Origin: Azospirillum endophyticum
GTDB lineage: Bacteria > Pseudomonadota > Alphaproteobacteria > Azospirillales > Azospirillaceae
Direction of reading: 5' to 3'
DNA length: 64,000 nt
NCBI RefSeq assembly: GCF_016595245.1
Contig: NZ_JAENHM010000073.1
Coordinates: 504,365-568,364, forward strand
Of this stretch, positions 44,005 to 53,184 are shown in pieces. A program made the translations under genes and the position numbers. Below the pieces are notes generated by a model, which ran no database searches, was not told where the DNA came from, and saw only the letters and a list, made by a program, of their open reading frames with translations. How positions within the stretch are numbered: position 1 is the first letter of the stretch; the number at the start of each line of letters is the position of its first letter.

Positions 44005-44322
44005 ATGGCGTGGGTCACGCTGTTCTTCGCCGGCCTGTTCGAAATCGGCTGGGCCGTCGGCTTGAAATACACCGAAGGATTCACCCGCCTCGTCCCGAGC
44101 ATCCTGACCGCCGCCGCGATGTTGGTGAGCCTGTTGCTGCTCGGGACGGCGCTGAAGAGCCTGCCGCTCGGCACCGCCTATGCGGTGTGGACCGGAATCG
44201 GCACGGTGGGCACCGCCCTGCTGGGCATGATGCTGTTCGGCGAGCCCGCCGGGGCGCTGCGGCTGCTGTGCATCGCGGCGATCATCGGCGGGATCCTGGG
44301 GCTGAAAGTCCTGCATGGGTGA
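44005..44322 (+). CDS. gdx: Guanidinium exporter Gdx (SugE), small multidrug resistance family
   Basis: 105 residues, four transmembrane helices, antiparallel homodimer that exchanges guanidinium for protons. Central Glu13 in FFAGLFEIGWAVGLKYTEGF, then VPSILTAAAMLVSLLLLG, GTAYAVWTGIGTVGTALLGM and LFGEPAGALRLLCIAAIIGG. I take the ATG at 44005 because it follows ACGGAG and the riboswitch; an in-frame ATG at 43948 would run through the riboswitch. The upstream riboswitch supports guanidinium rather than general drug export. Confidence 0.95.
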   Translation: MAWVTLFFAGLFEIGWAVGLKYTEGFTRLVPSILTAAAMLVSLLLLGTALKSLPLGTAYAVWTGIGTVGTALLGMMLFGEPAGALRLLCIAAIIGGILGLKVLHG

Positions 44323-44341
44323 GGGGGCGCCGAATGTCCCC

Positions 44342-44896
44342 TCACAGCACCTCCGTCCGGCAGGTCAGCGCCAAGGTCTCCGCGGTGTTCGCCACCGCCG
44401 ACAGGCAGACCTCCGCCCGTTCCGGCGGGATCGACACCGAGAAGCGCAGGACGTAACGCTCGCCGACGCGGTCCGGCAGGGTCTGCGCGTCCAGCCGGAC
44501 GATGTTGGCGTCGAACTGGGTGAAGATCTCCGACAGGCGGGCGACGAGGCCGGGTTGGTCGCCGCCCGACACCTCGACACGGTGGGTGACCAGCGCCTGC
44601 GGGCCGGGCTGGGGATCGAAGGCGAAGGGGGTGACCTTCACCTCGGCGCCGGCCAGGACGGGCAGGGACGACAGGCTGGCCTGCAAGTCGGCCACCGTCA
44701 GCCCGCCGGGCAGTTCGCAGACGGCGGAGAACTCGGCCCCGGTGCCGAGCGAGGCGAAGCTGGCGTCGCGCAGGTTGATGCCCTGCTCGAACAGGTGGCT
44801 GGTGATGCCGGAGACCAGCCCGACCCGGTCGGGGCAGAAGGTGGAAACCAGGGCGAGCCCGCCAGCCGGGTCCAGCTTGGTCGAATCCGTCGCCAT
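44342..44896 (-). CDS. Two-ACT-domain protein, GcvR-like
   Basis: 184 residues with two ACT domains: LALVSTFCPDRVGLVSGITS, and a second at HRVEVSGGDQPGLVARLSEI. This is the layout of GcvR, which controls the glycine cleavage repressor GcvA in E. coli, and of related amino-acid-sensing proteins. I start at MATDSTKL (44896), with GGGAGA upstream. No glycine-cleavage genes are near, so the ligand and target are open. Convergent with gdx, with 19 nt between the stops. Confidence 0.82.
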   Translation of the reverse strand: MATDSTKLDPAGGLALVSTFCPDRVGLVSGITSHLFEQGINLRDASFASLGTGAEFSAVCELPGGLTVADLQASLSSLPVLAGAEVKVTPFAFDPQPGPQALVTHRVEVSGGDQPGLVARLSEIFTQFDANIVRLDAQTLPDRVGERYVLRFSVSIPPERAEVCLSAVANTAETLALTCRTEVL

Positions 44897-45033
44897 CGCA
44901 CATCTCCCGTATCGTTTTTCTTCGAGGGGCACGGGGTTGGCCGTGCCGTCCGCATGCGCGATCATCGAAGCGGGTTGGCGGGAACGCCAGTGGAAAATCG
45001 CGGAGTGGGAGTGGTGTCGCAGCTTCGAACGCG

Positions 45034-45069
45034 AAAGGGGCCGGACCGCGGAAACGGCCCGGCCCCTCG
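45034..45069 (-). terminator. Terminator of tldD
   Basis: Stem GGGGCCGG / CCGGCCCC (45037-45044 with 45059-45066), then TTTCG on the minus strand, about 35 nt after the tldD stop. Confidence 0.65.
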
Positions 45070-45101
45070 TCGAGGCGTGGAAATCGACGCGATCTAAGGG
45101 G

Positions 45102-46535
45102 TCAGGCGGCGGTGCCGCCGACCGTCAGGCCTTCCAGTTTCAGGGTCGGCTGGCCGACGCCGACCGGCACGCCCTGGCCGTCCTTGCCGCAGGTGCCGAC
45201 GCCGGGGTCGAGGCGGCTGTCGTTGCCGATCATCGACACGCGGGTCAGGCTGTCCGGGCCGTTGCCGATCAGGGTGGCGCCCTTCACGGCGGGCCCCAGC
45301 TTGCCGTCCTCGATCAGGTAGGCCTCACTGGCGGAGAAGACGAACTTGCCGTTGGTGATGTCGACCTGGCCGCCGCCGAAGTTCTTGGCGTAGATGCCCT
45401 TCTTGACCGAGGCGATGATCTCGTCCGGCGTGTGGTTGCCGTTGCGCATCACCGTGTTGGTCATGCGCGGCATCGGGTTGTAGGCGAAGCTCTGGCGCCG
45501 GCCGTTGCCGGTCGGGCGCATGCCCATCAGGCGGGCGTTCATGCGGTCCTGCATGAAGCCGACCAGGATGCCGTCCTCGATCAGCGTGGTGCACTGGCCG
45601 GGCGTGCCCTCGTCGTCGACGCTGATCGAGCCGCGCGAGTTCTCGATGGTGCCGTCGTCGACGATGGTGACGCCGGGGGCGGCGATGCGCTGGCCCAGCA
45701 GGCCGGAGAAGGCGGAGGTCTTCTTGCGGTTGAAGTCGCCCTCCAGCCCGTGGCCGATGGCCTCGTGCAGCAGGATGCCGGGCCAGCCGCTGCCCAGGAC
45801 CACCGTCATCTCGCCGGCAGGGGCGGGCACGGAACCGAGGTTGACCAGCGCCTGCCGCAGAGCCTCGTCGACGAAGCCGCGCCAGGTTTCCGGCTGGATG
45901 TAGTGTTCGTAGGTCACCCGGCCGCCGCCGCCGTAGCCGCCGGTCTCCATCCGGTCGCCCTCGGCCACCACGACGGAGACGTTCAGCCGCACCAGCGGCC
46001 GCAGGTCGGCGACGCGCACGCCGTCGGCGCGCATGATCTGCACCGCCTGCCATTCGCCGCTGATCGAGCAGCTGACCTGCCGCACCCGCTCGTCCTTGCC
46101 GCGGGCATAGGCGTCGATGTCGGCCAGCAGCTTCACCTTCTCTTCGAAGGGGACGAGGTGCAGGGGATTGTCGGGGATGTAGAGCGCGCGGTTGGTGCCG
46201 GCCGGCGGTTCGGCCAGCGTGCCGGTGTGGCCGGCCTGCACGGCGCGCACGGTGGCGGCGGCGCGGCGGATCGCCTCTTCCGACAGGTTGCTGGCATGGG
46301 CGTAGCCGGTCGCCTCGCCGGCGATGGCGCGCAGGCCGAAGCCCTGGGTGGTGTCGAAGCTGGCGGATTTCAGCTTTCCGTCGTCCCAGCCCAGCGACTC
46401 GCTCTGGGCATATTCGAGGTAAAGCTCCCCATCGTCGGCACTGTGCAGGGCGTCCTGCACGACGCCTTCCACGCGGGCGCGGTCCATGCCGGCGCGGTTG
46501 AAGAAGAGATCGTCGGTGACGGCAAGCGCGCTCAT
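45102..46535 (-). CDS. tldD: Metalloprotease TldD
   Basis: 477 residues; subunit of the TldD/TldE protease, which trims unfolded or ribosomally made peptides and was linked to DNA gyrase inhibitor maturation and toxin degradation. Zinc motif HEAIGHGLEGD (HExxxH, about residue 255); FNRAGMDRARVEGVVQDALH at the N-terminus and DGILVGFMQDRMNARLMG are family features. I start at MSALAVTDDLF (46535), with GGAG upstream. tldE (pmbA) is not in the window. Confidence 0.95.
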   Translation of the reverse strand: MSALAVTDDLFFNRAGMDRARVEGVVQDALHSADDGELYLEYAQSESLGWDDGKLKSASFDTTQGFGLRAIAGEATGYAHASNLSEEAIRRAAATVRAVQAGHTGTLAEPPAGTNRALYIPDNPLHLVPFEEKVKLLADIDAYARGKDERVRQVSCSISGEWQAVQIMRADGVRVADLRPLVRLNVSVVVAEGDRMETGGYGGGGRVTYEHYIQPETWRGFVDEALRQALVNLGSVPAPAGEMTVVLGSGWPGILLHEAIGHGLEGDFNRKKTSAFSGLLGQRIAAPGVTIVDDGTIENSRGSISVDDEGTPGQCTTLIEDGILVGFMQDRMNARLMGMRPTGNGRRQSFAYNPMPRMTNTVMRNGNHTPDEIIASVKKGIYAKNFGGGQVDITNGKFVFSASEAYLIEDGKLGPAVKGATLIGNGPDSLTRVSMIGNDSRLDPGVGTCGKDGQGVPVGVGQPTLKLEGLTVGGTAA

Positions 46536-46760
46536 GAAAACTCCGAACCTGTGATGGGGCGGAACCCGGCCCGACCCCAAGGGCCGGGCTGATTCCATCG
46601 CCTTGTTCCATGGTAGGACACAGTGTCATAGCGGGCGACCTCGCGCCCGGCCGTACGATGTGTTCTAACCGGCTGGATATAGTGTGGCGACGCTGGCGCG
46701 ATCCGGCAAGTTCGCCGATGCCGGATTGTGTAACCTGATGGCTGGCGGGGCGGTGCCGAG

Positions 46761-48155
46761 ATGGCGGAGGGGATCATGACCGACGGAGCGGCGCGTATGA
46801 CCACGGACACCCTGGCGCGCGCGGGAACGCCCGGAACCGGCGGCGCCATGATCGGCCCGCGCCCGTTGCGCGACCATCCGCTGCGCCAGAGCCTGACCAA
46901 CGAGGTCCATGCCCGCCCCCCCGAATCGCTGACCGCCCCGATGCGCGCTACCATGCTGGCGATGCTTTCGGGAGAGGCGGCGGCGGAGGCCGACCGGCGG
47001 CATCTGGAGGCGCTGTGCGACTGGGCCGGCGTGGTCCGGCCGCCGCAGGACGCGACCCATCACAGCGCCTCCTTCGGCAGCTTCCACCTGAAATGGGAAC
47101 GCCATACCGAATTCTCGACCTGGACCGTGTTCCGCCCCAGCGCCATGCCGTCAGGATCCCTGGTCGATCCCTTCGTGGAGCCGGCGCTGCAGGCCCTGCC
47201 GCGCGACTGGCTGGCCGGCCTGCCGGGCGAACTGCTGGTCGGCATCCATGTCGCCGTGCTCGCTCCCGACATGCCGGAGCCGTCGCCGACCATGATGGCG
47301 GCGATGTTCGGGTCGGAGAGCTATGTCGGGTCGCGGATCGCCGGGCGATCGGCCACCGCCTGGACCGATTTCCGCATCCATGGCGACGGCTTCTCCCGCA
47401 TGCTGGTCATCGACCATTCGATGACGCCGCGCCAGACCGGCCGCGTCGTCCAGCGGCTGCTGGAGATCGAGACCTATCGCGTGCTGGCCCTGCTGGCGCT
47501 GCCGATGGCGCGCGGCGTGCTGCCGCGAATCGGCCCGATCGAGGCCGGGCTGTCCGACGTCACCACCCGGATCGCCAGCCTGCGCGGCCTGCAGGACGAA
47601 CGCGACCTGCTCGACCGCCTGACCCTGCTGGCCGCCCAGACCGAGCAGATCGCCGCCGAGACCGCCTATCGATTCGGTGCCGCCCGCGCCTATCACGAGT
47701 TGGTGGAGCGGCGAATCGAGGAACTGCGGGAGATCCGGATCGAGGGGTTGCAGACGGTCCGGGAGTTCATGGACCGCCGCCTGACCCCGGCGATCCGCAC
47801 CTGCGAGGCGGTGGAGGAGCGGCTCGATTCGCTGTCCCAGCGCGTCGCGCGGGCCAGCACCCTGCTGCGCACCCGGGTCGAGATCGCGGTGGAAGGGCAG
47901 AACGCCGAACTGCTCCAGTCGATGGACCGCCGCGCCCAGTTGCAGCTTCGCCTGCAGGAGACCGTCGAGGGGCTGTCGGTGGTGGCGATCAGCTATTATC
48001 TCGTCGGCATCGTCGGCTATGCGGCGAAGGGGCTGAAGGGCTTCGGGCTGAAGGTCGATCCCGACATGCTGGTCGGGGTGATGATTCCCGTCGTCATCGC
48101 CTTCGTCTGGTCGGGGGTGAGGCGGATTCGCAAGGTGCTCGTCGGGGAGCATTGA
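46761..48155 (+). CDS. DUF3422 family membrane protein
   Basis: 464 residues. N-terminal region has HPLRQSLTNEVHARPPE, the DUF3422 opening; the middle is mixed alpha/beta (FGSFHLKWERHTEFSTWTVF); then a long coiled coil (ELREIRIEGLQTVREFMDRR ... LDSLSQRVARASTLLRTRVE) and two transmembrane helices near the C-terminus (VAISYYLVGIVGYAAKGL; MLVGVMIPVVIAFVWSGV). Function unknown for the family. Starts at 46776 or 46797 are also possible; 46776 has GGAGGGG just upstream. Confidence 0.88.
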   Translation: MAEGIMTDGAARMTTDTLARAGTPGTGGAMIGPRPLRDHPLRQSLTNEVHARPPESLTAPMRATMLAMLSGEAAAEADRRHLEALCDWAGVVRPPQDATHHSASFGSFHLKWERHTEFSTWTVFRPSAMPSGSLVDPFVEPALQALPRDWLAGLPGELLVGIHVAVLAPDMPEPSPTMMAAMFGSESYVGSRIAGRSATAWTDFRIHGDGFSRMLVIDHSMTPRQTGRVVQRLLEIETYRVLALLALPMARGVLPRIGPIEAGLSDVTTRIASLRGLQDERDLLDRLTLLAAQTEQIAAETAYRFGAARAYHELVERRIEELREIRIEGLQTVREFMDRRLTPAIRTCEAVEERLDSLSQRVARASTLLRTRVEIAVEGQNAELLQSMDRRAQLQLRLQETVEGLSVVAISYYLVGIVGYAAKGLKGFGLKVDPDMLVGVMIPVVIAFVWSGVRRIRKVLVGEH

Positions 48156-48678
48156 GGCCGACATCCTGGCCGGATTTCCGCGGCTGTGCCCGCCTGCCGT
48201 CCATTCCCGTCGCGCATCCGGCCTGAAGTCCTGCTCATCCCCGGCCTGAAGTCCTGAGTCGCCCCCGGCTGCCGCAACAATCCTGTGGTTACGGGCGTGT
48301 TCGCATCTCCGTTCTTGCTCGGCCCGCCGCCGAGAAAACTCCGCTTGTCCAACGGACTGCGGCGGAATGCCGCATGGCATGGCCTCGATCCACGCTCAAC
48401 CTTTGTTCCCATCGCACATCCGGATGTGAGGAAAAGTCTATGCGGACGGTGGGAGAGAGGAAAGGCTTGTAACCCAGCGGGGGGCGGGGATAAGCTCCGA
48501 CTGCGGGTATATGTCGCGCTAAGATGGCGTGATCCCTGCATAAACTGGCGTTCGCTGACAAGCCCAACCATGGACCGTGCGAACAGATGCCGGTCCGGAC
48601 GAAGAGGGCGGAGGGAGCGTCGGCGGGAAGAGACGACCGCGGGCCATGACGAGCGTCGCGGCTAAGAAGGGGTTGGGG
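48156..48678. other. Intergenic region before the cytochrome oxidase operon
   Basis: 523 nt with no gene I can support. It should hold the coxB promoter; TTGTAA ... GATAAG near 48465-48490 is a loose match. A frame at 48285-48665 is open but has no RBS and poor codon use. Confidence 0.5.
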
Positions 48679-49542
48679 ATGAGAAGGCAAAGCCTGTACG
48701 CCGCCGGCCTGTCGGCGGTCCTGTCGATGGTTGGAGGCCTGGGGGTTGGTGGCTGGGCGACGGCGGCCCTGGCGAACGAGCCGCGGCCGTGGGAGATGGG
48801 CATGCAGCCCTCCGCCTCGCCGGTCAAACACCTGATGACCTCGTTCAACGACCTGCTGACCGTCATCATCACGTTGATCGTCATCCTCGTCGCGGGCCTG
48901 CTGGCCTATTGTGCCGTCCGCTTCAACGCGAAGAGGAACCCGGTCCCGTCCAGGACCTCGCACCACACGCTGCTCGAGGTCGCCTGGACCGTCGTGCCGG
49001 TGATCATCCTGATCGTGGTCGCGGTGCCGTCCTTCAAGCTGCTCTACGCCGCGGAACGCATCCCGCAGGCCGACATGACCATCAAGGTCACCGGTCACCA
49101 GTGGTACTGGGACTACGAATACCCCGACCACGGCAACATCACCTTCTCCAGCTACATGATCGCCGACGCCGATCTGAAGCCCGGCCAGCGTCGCCTGCTG
49201 GAGGTCGACAACCGCGTGGTCGTGCCGGTCAACACCACCGTGCGCGTGCTGGTGACGGCCGGCGACGTGATCCATTCCTGGGCGGTGCCCGCCTTCGGCC
49301 TGAAGAAGGACGGCGTTCCCGGCCGTATCAACGAGACCTGGTTCAAGGCCGAGCGCGAAGGCGTCTATTACGGCCAGTGCTCCGAGATCTGCGGCACCAA
49401 CCACGGCTTCATGCCGATCGCGGTCGAAGCCGTGTCGAAGGAGGCCTTCGACGCCTGGGTCGCCAAGGCCAAGACGGCCTTCGCGCCGAAGGACGGCGAC
49501 CGCGACGTGGCGCAGCGCCCGACCGGCACGCTGGTCGAGTAA
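48679..49542 (+). CDS. coxB: Cytochrome c oxidase subunit II
   Basis: aa3-type oxidase subunit II, which takes electrons from cytochrome c. 287 residues. Signal peptide (MRRQSLYAAGLSAVLSM ... AALANEP), two transmembrane helices (LLTVIITLIVILVAGLLAYC, VAWTVVPVIILIVVAVPSF), then the CuA domain: GHQWYWDYEYPDHG, VIHSWAVPAFGLKKD and QCSEICGTNHGFMP with both Cys and the His/Met ligands. I start at 48679 with AAGGGG 7 nt upstream; an ATG at 48646 is the alternative. First gene of the operon. Confidence 0.97.
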   Translation: MRRQSLYAAGLSAVLSMVGGLGVGGWATAALANEPRPWEMGMQPSASPVKHLMTSFNDLLTVIITLIVILVAGLLAYCAVRFNAKRNPVPSRTSHHTLLEVAWTVVPVIILIVVAVPSFKLLYAAERIPQADMTIKVTGHQWYWDYEYPDHGNITFSSYMIADADLKPGQRRLLEVDNRVVVPVNTTVRVLVTAGDVIHSWAVPAFGLKKDGVPGRINETWFKAEREGVYYGQCSEICGTNHGFMPIAVEAVSKEAFDAWVAKAKTAFAPKDGDRDVAQRPTGTLVE

Positions 49543-49662
49543 GCGGACTTCGCACACCCCGCCTCAGGGACGACGCGATAAGAAGAACCTAACCCAGCTG
49601 CCGCCGGTGCTTGAAAAAGACGGCATGGACGGCGCCCAGGGACAGCGACAAAGGGTAGAGAC

Positions 49663-51282
49663 ATGGCAAACGCCACACCGGGACATGGGGACCATGCGGG
49701 AGACCATGCGCACGGGCATGACGATCATCACGTCCCCGGCTTCGTGCAGCGCTGGTTCTATTCGACCAACCACAAGGACATCGGCACGCTCTATCTGATC
49801 TTCTCGGTCATCGCCGGGCTGATCGGCGGCCTGTTCTCCGTCATCATGCGGGCGGAACTCCAGTCGCCCGGGCTGCAGTTCGTTTCCGATGGCCAGATGT
49901 GGAACGTGCTGATCACGGCGCACGGCCTGATCATGGTGTTCTTCGTGGTGATGCCGGCGCTGATCGGCGGCTTCGGCAACTGGTTCGTGCCGCTCATGAT
50001 CGGCGCGCCCGACATGGCCTTCCCGCGCATGAACAACATCAGCTTCTGGCTGATCGTGCCGGCCTTCCTGCTGCTGCTGGGCTCCGCCTTCGTCGGCACC
50101 GGCGCCGGCACCGGCTGGACGATCTACCCGCCGCTGTCCTCGCCGCTGGGGCATAGCGGACCGTCGGTCGACATGGCGATCTTCGCCCTGCATCTGGCCG
50201 GTGCCAGCTCGATCCTGGGCGCGGTGAACTTCATCACCACCATCTTCAACATGCGCGCGCCGGGCATGACGCTGCACAAGATGCCGCTGTTCGTCTGGGC
50301 GATGCTGGTGACCGCCTTCCTGCTGCTGCTGGCGGTGCCGGTGCTGGGCGGCGCCATCACCATGCTGCTGACCGACCGCAATTTCGGCACCACCTTCTTC
50401 AATCCCGAAGGCGGCGGCGACCCGATCCTGTTCCAGCACCTGTTCTGGTTCTTCGGCCACCCCGAAGTCTACATCATGATCCTGCCGGCCTTCGGCATCA
50501 TCAGCCACATCATCTCGACCTTCTCCAAGAAGCCGGTGTTCGGCTATCTCGGCATGGCCTATGCGATGGTCGCCATCGGCGTGGTGGGCTTCGTCGTGTG
50601 GGCGCACCACATGTACACGGTCGGGCTGGACGTCAACACCAAGGCCTACTTCACCGCCGCCACGATGATCATCGCGGTGCCGACCGGCGTGAAGATCTTC
50701 TCGTGGATCGCCACCATGTGGGGCGGCTCCATCGACTTCAAGGTGCCGATGCTGTGGGCGATCGGCTTCATCTTCCTGTTCACCGTCGGCGGCGTCACCG
50801 GCGTGGTGCTGGCGAACGGCGGCCTCGACAACTACATGCACGACACCTACTACGTCGTGGCGCACTTCCACTACGTGCTGTCGCTGGGCGCGGTGTTCTC
50901 GATCTTCGCCGGCTGGTACTACTGGATCGGCAAGATGTCGGGCCGCCAGTATCCGGAGTTCTGGGGCAAGGTCCATTTCTACACCACCTTCCTCGGCGTC
51001 AACCTGGTGTTCTTCCCGCAGCACTTCCTGGGCCTGTCGGGCATGCCGCGCCGCATCCCGGACTACCCGGACGCCTTCTGGGGCTGGAACATGATCTCGT
51101 CGCTCGGCGCCTACATCTCCTTCGCCTCGACGCTGCTGTTCGTGTGGATCGCCTGGAAGACCCTGCGCAGCGGCGAGCGGGTGCCGGGCGCCTATTGGGG
51201 GCCGCAGGCCGGCACGCTGGAATGGTCGGTCAGCTCGCCGCCTCCGTTCCACGCATTCGAGACGTTGCCGCAGGTCAAGTAA
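49663..51282 (+). CDS. ctaD: Cytochrome c oxidase subunit I
   Basis: Catalytic subunit with heme a, heme a3 and CuB; reduces O2 to water and pumps protons. 539 residues, 12 transmembrane helices. The His-rich head (TPGHGDHAGDHAHGHDDHHV) is a family feature of some alphaproteobacteria. WFYSTNHKDIGTLYLIFSVI, WFFGHPEVYIMILPAFG, VWAHHMYTVG and MHDTYYVVAHFHYVLSLG carry the ligands and the cross-linked Tyr. Intact. Confidence 0.98.
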   Translation: MANATPGHGDHAGDHAHGHDDHHVPGFVQRWFYSTNHKDIGTLYLIFSVIAGLIGGLFSVIMRAELQSPGLQFVSDGQMWNVLITAHGLIMVFFVVMPALIGGFGNWFVPLMIGAPDMAFPRMNNISFWLIVPAFLLLLGSAFVGTGAGTGWTIYPPLSSPLGHSGPSVDMAIFALHLAGASSILGAVNFITTIFNMRAPGMTLHKMPLFVWAMLVTAFLLLLAVPVLGGAITMLLTDRNFGTTFFNPEGGGDPILFQHLFWFFGHPEVYIMILPAFGIISHIISTFSKKPVFGYLGMAYAMVAIGVVGFVVWAHHMYTVGLDVNTKAYFTAATMIIAVPTGVKIFSWIATMWGGSIDFKVPMLWAIGFIFLFTVGGVTGVVLANGGLDNYMHDTYYVVAHFHYVLSLGAVFSIFAGWYYWIGKMSGRQYPEFWGKVHFYTTFLGVNLVFFPQHFLGLSGMPRRIPDYPDAFWGWNMISSLGAYISFASTLLFVWIAWKTLRSGERVPGAYWGPQAGTLEWSVSSPPPFHAFETLPQVK

Positions 51283-51292
51283 GCATGCTAAC

Positions 51293-51324
51293 GGGCGGGC
51301 GTCGCCGCGAGGAGGCGCCCGCCC
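51293..51324 (+). other. Hairpin between ctaD and ctaB
   Basis: Stem GGGCGGGCG / CGCCCGCCC (51293-51301 with 51316-51324) in the 143-nt gap, no T-run. Probably stabilises or processes the mRNA rather than ending it. Confidence 0.5.
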
Positions 51325-51425
51325 GATGGCCCGATGACAAGGGATCGAACCGAGCAGCCCGAACAGGGGCGCCGGCAGGAGGAGCGCCGGGGTGACGACC
51401 CGGGGTTAGAGGACAAGGACAAGAT

Positions 51426-52337
51426 ATGACGGACGTGACGAACGAACTGACGCTCAACCAGACCGGAGGGGCGTCGGCCGGTGACTTCATCGAGTTGCTC
51501 AAGCCGCGGGTCATGTCGCTTGTGGTCTTCACCGGGCTGGCCGGCATCGTGCTGGCGCCCGGTCACATCCATCCCTTCCTGGCGCTGGTCGCCGTGCTTT
51601 GCATCGCCGTCGGGGCCGGGGCGTCGGGCGCCATCAACATGTGGTACGACCGCGACATCGACGCGGTGATGACCCGCACGGTGAAGCGCCCGATCCCGTC
51701 GGGCCGGGTCGAACCGGCGGAGGCGCTGGGTTTCGGCGTCACCCTGTCGGTGCTGTCGGTGGTGGTGATGGGGCTGGCGGTGAACTGGACGGCGTCGGCG
51801 CTGCTGGCGCTGACCATCGGTTTCTACGTCTTCGTCTACACCATGTGGTTGAAACGCCGGACTCCGCAGAACATCGTGATCGGCGGGGCCGCCGGCGCCT
51901 TTCCGCCGATGATCGGCTGGGCCGCCGTGACCGGCAGCGTCGATCTGCCGTCCGTCCTGCTGTTCCTGCTGATCTTCCTGTGGACGCCGCCGCATTTCTG
52001 GGCGCTCGCCCTGTTCCGCAACGCCGACTACACCCGTGCCGGCGTGCCGATGATGCCGGTCGTGGCCGGGGAGGTGGCGACCAAGCGGCAGATGCTGCTC
52101 TACACGCTGATCCTGCTGCCGGTGGCCGCTGCGCCGTTCTTCGTCGGCATCGCCGGTCCGGTCTATCTGGCGGCCTCGGCCGTTCTCGGCCTGATGTTCG
52201 TCGGCTGCGCCGTCCGCGTCCTGCGCGCGTCCGACGACAAGCCGGCCAAAAAGATGTTCGGCTTCTCGATCCTGTACCTGTTCCTGCTGTTCGCCGTGAT
52301 GATGGGCGAACGGCTGATCCTCGGAGGGTGGGCATGA
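51426..52337 (+). CDS. ctaB: Protoheme IX farnesyltransferase (heme O synthase)
   Basis: Adds farnesyl to heme B to give heme O, precursor of heme A. 303 residues, about nine transmembrane helices. Prenyltransferase motifs: INMWYDRDIDAVMTRTVKRP and TPPHFWALALFRNADYTRAG. UbiA superfamily. The stop overlaps the small membrane gene behind it. Confidence 0.97.
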   Translation: MTDVTNELTLNQTGGASAGDFIELLKPRVMSLVVFTGLAGIVLAPGHIHPFLALVAVLCIAVGAGASGAINMWYDRDIDAVMTRTVKRPIPSGRVEPAEALGFGVTLSVLSVVVMGLAVNWTASALLALTIGFYVFVYTMWLKRRTPQNIVIGGAAGAFPPMIGWAAVTGSVDLPSVLLFLLIFLWTPPHFWALALFRNADYTRAGVPMMPVVAGEVATKRQMLLYTLILLPVAAAPFFVGIAGPVYLAASAVLGLMFVGCAVRVLRASDDKPAKKMFGFSILYLFLLFAVMMGERLILGGWA

Positions 52338-52519
52338 CGGTGATGGAACGCGATACACCGACCGACATCCGCAGCTCGGTGGACGAGCAGAAGCGGCAGG
52401 AGGCGGCGCTGCGGGCGAAGAAGCTGCGCGGCCGCAACCTCGCCGTCCTGGCGGCCCTGCTGGCCCTGGTCGTCCTGTTCTACGCCATCACCGTCGTCCG
52501 GATGGGCGGGACGCACTGA
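52334..52519 (+). CDS. Small membrane protein of the oxidase operon (CoxF-like)
   Basis: 61 residues: charged head (DTPTDIRSSVDEQKRQEAAL), then a single transmembrane helix (NLAVLAALLALVVLFYAITV). ATGA overlap with ctaB and direct overlap with ctaG place it inside the operon. Proteins of this size and place are found between ctaB and ctaG in many alphaproteobacteria and are thought to help oxidase assembly. Function not established here. Confidence 0.85.
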   Translation: MTVMERDTPTDIRSSVDEQKRQEAALRAKKLRGRNLAVLAALLALVVLFYAITVVRMGGTH

Positions 52520-53163
52520 TGGCCGGGCGCGACGACAGGCTGCGCCGACGCAACCGCCTCCTCCTCGGCTCCCTGTTCGGGCTGGTGATGGGAATGATCG
52601 GGCTGACCTATGCGTCGGTCCCGCTCTACAACCTGTTCTGTTCCGTCACCGGGTTCGGTGGCACGACCCAGCGGGCGGAACAGGCCGCGGCGCGCGTCGT
52701 CGACCGCAAGGTGACCGTCCGCTTCAACGCCGACACCAATACCGCCTTACCCTGGTCCTTCAAGCCGGAGCAGAAGGAGCTGGCGCTGAAGCTCGGTGAA
52801 ACCGGCTTCGCCGCCTACCGGGCGGAAAGCCGTGGGAAAGCGCCCACCGTCGGGACGGCGGTCTACAACGTCACGCCGGAAAAAGTGGGCGCCTATTTCA
52901 ACAAGTTGCAGTGCTTCTGCTTCGCCGAGCAGATCCTGGAGCCGGGCCAGGCCGTGGACATGCCGGTGGTCTTCTTCGTCGACCCGTCGATGGCCGACGA
53001 CCCGAACATGGACGACGTGACCACGATCACGCTGTCCTACACCTTCTTCCGCGCCAAGGACAGCGAAGCCAGGCTCGCGCAGCACACGGCTTCCGCATCG
53101 GCTCCCGCGGTGCCGGAGGCAAGCAAACAAAAGGCGGAGCCGGGGGCGACCGCCACAAACTGA
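52519..53163 (+). CDS. ctaG: Cytochrome c oxidase assembly protein CtaG (Cox11 family)
   Basis: Delivers copper to the CuB site of subunit I. 214 residues: one transmembrane helix (LLLGSLFGLVMGMIGLTYAS) followed by a periplasmic domain. Cys in PLYNLFCSVTGFGG and the copper-binding LQCFCFAEQILEPGQ (CFC) are both present, so it should be functional. Ends with a Pro/Ala/Lys-rich tail. Confidence 0.97.
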   Translation: MAGRDDRLRRRNRLLLGSLFGLVMGMIGLTYASVPLYNLFCSVTGFGGTTQRAEQAAARVVDRKVTVRFNADTNTALPWSFKPEQKELALKLGETGFAAYRAESRGKAPTVGTAVYNVTPEKVGAYFNKLQCFCFAEQILEPGQAVDMPVVFFVDPSMADDPNMDDVTTITLSYTFFRAKDSEARLAQHTASASAPAVPEASKQKAEPGATATN

Positions 53164-53184
53164 ACCAAATGGGGTAGTGAGACG

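Noticed and set aside
48285..48665. Open frame before coxB
   Set aside because: No RBS, Arg-rich content and no family signature; lies in the promoter region.
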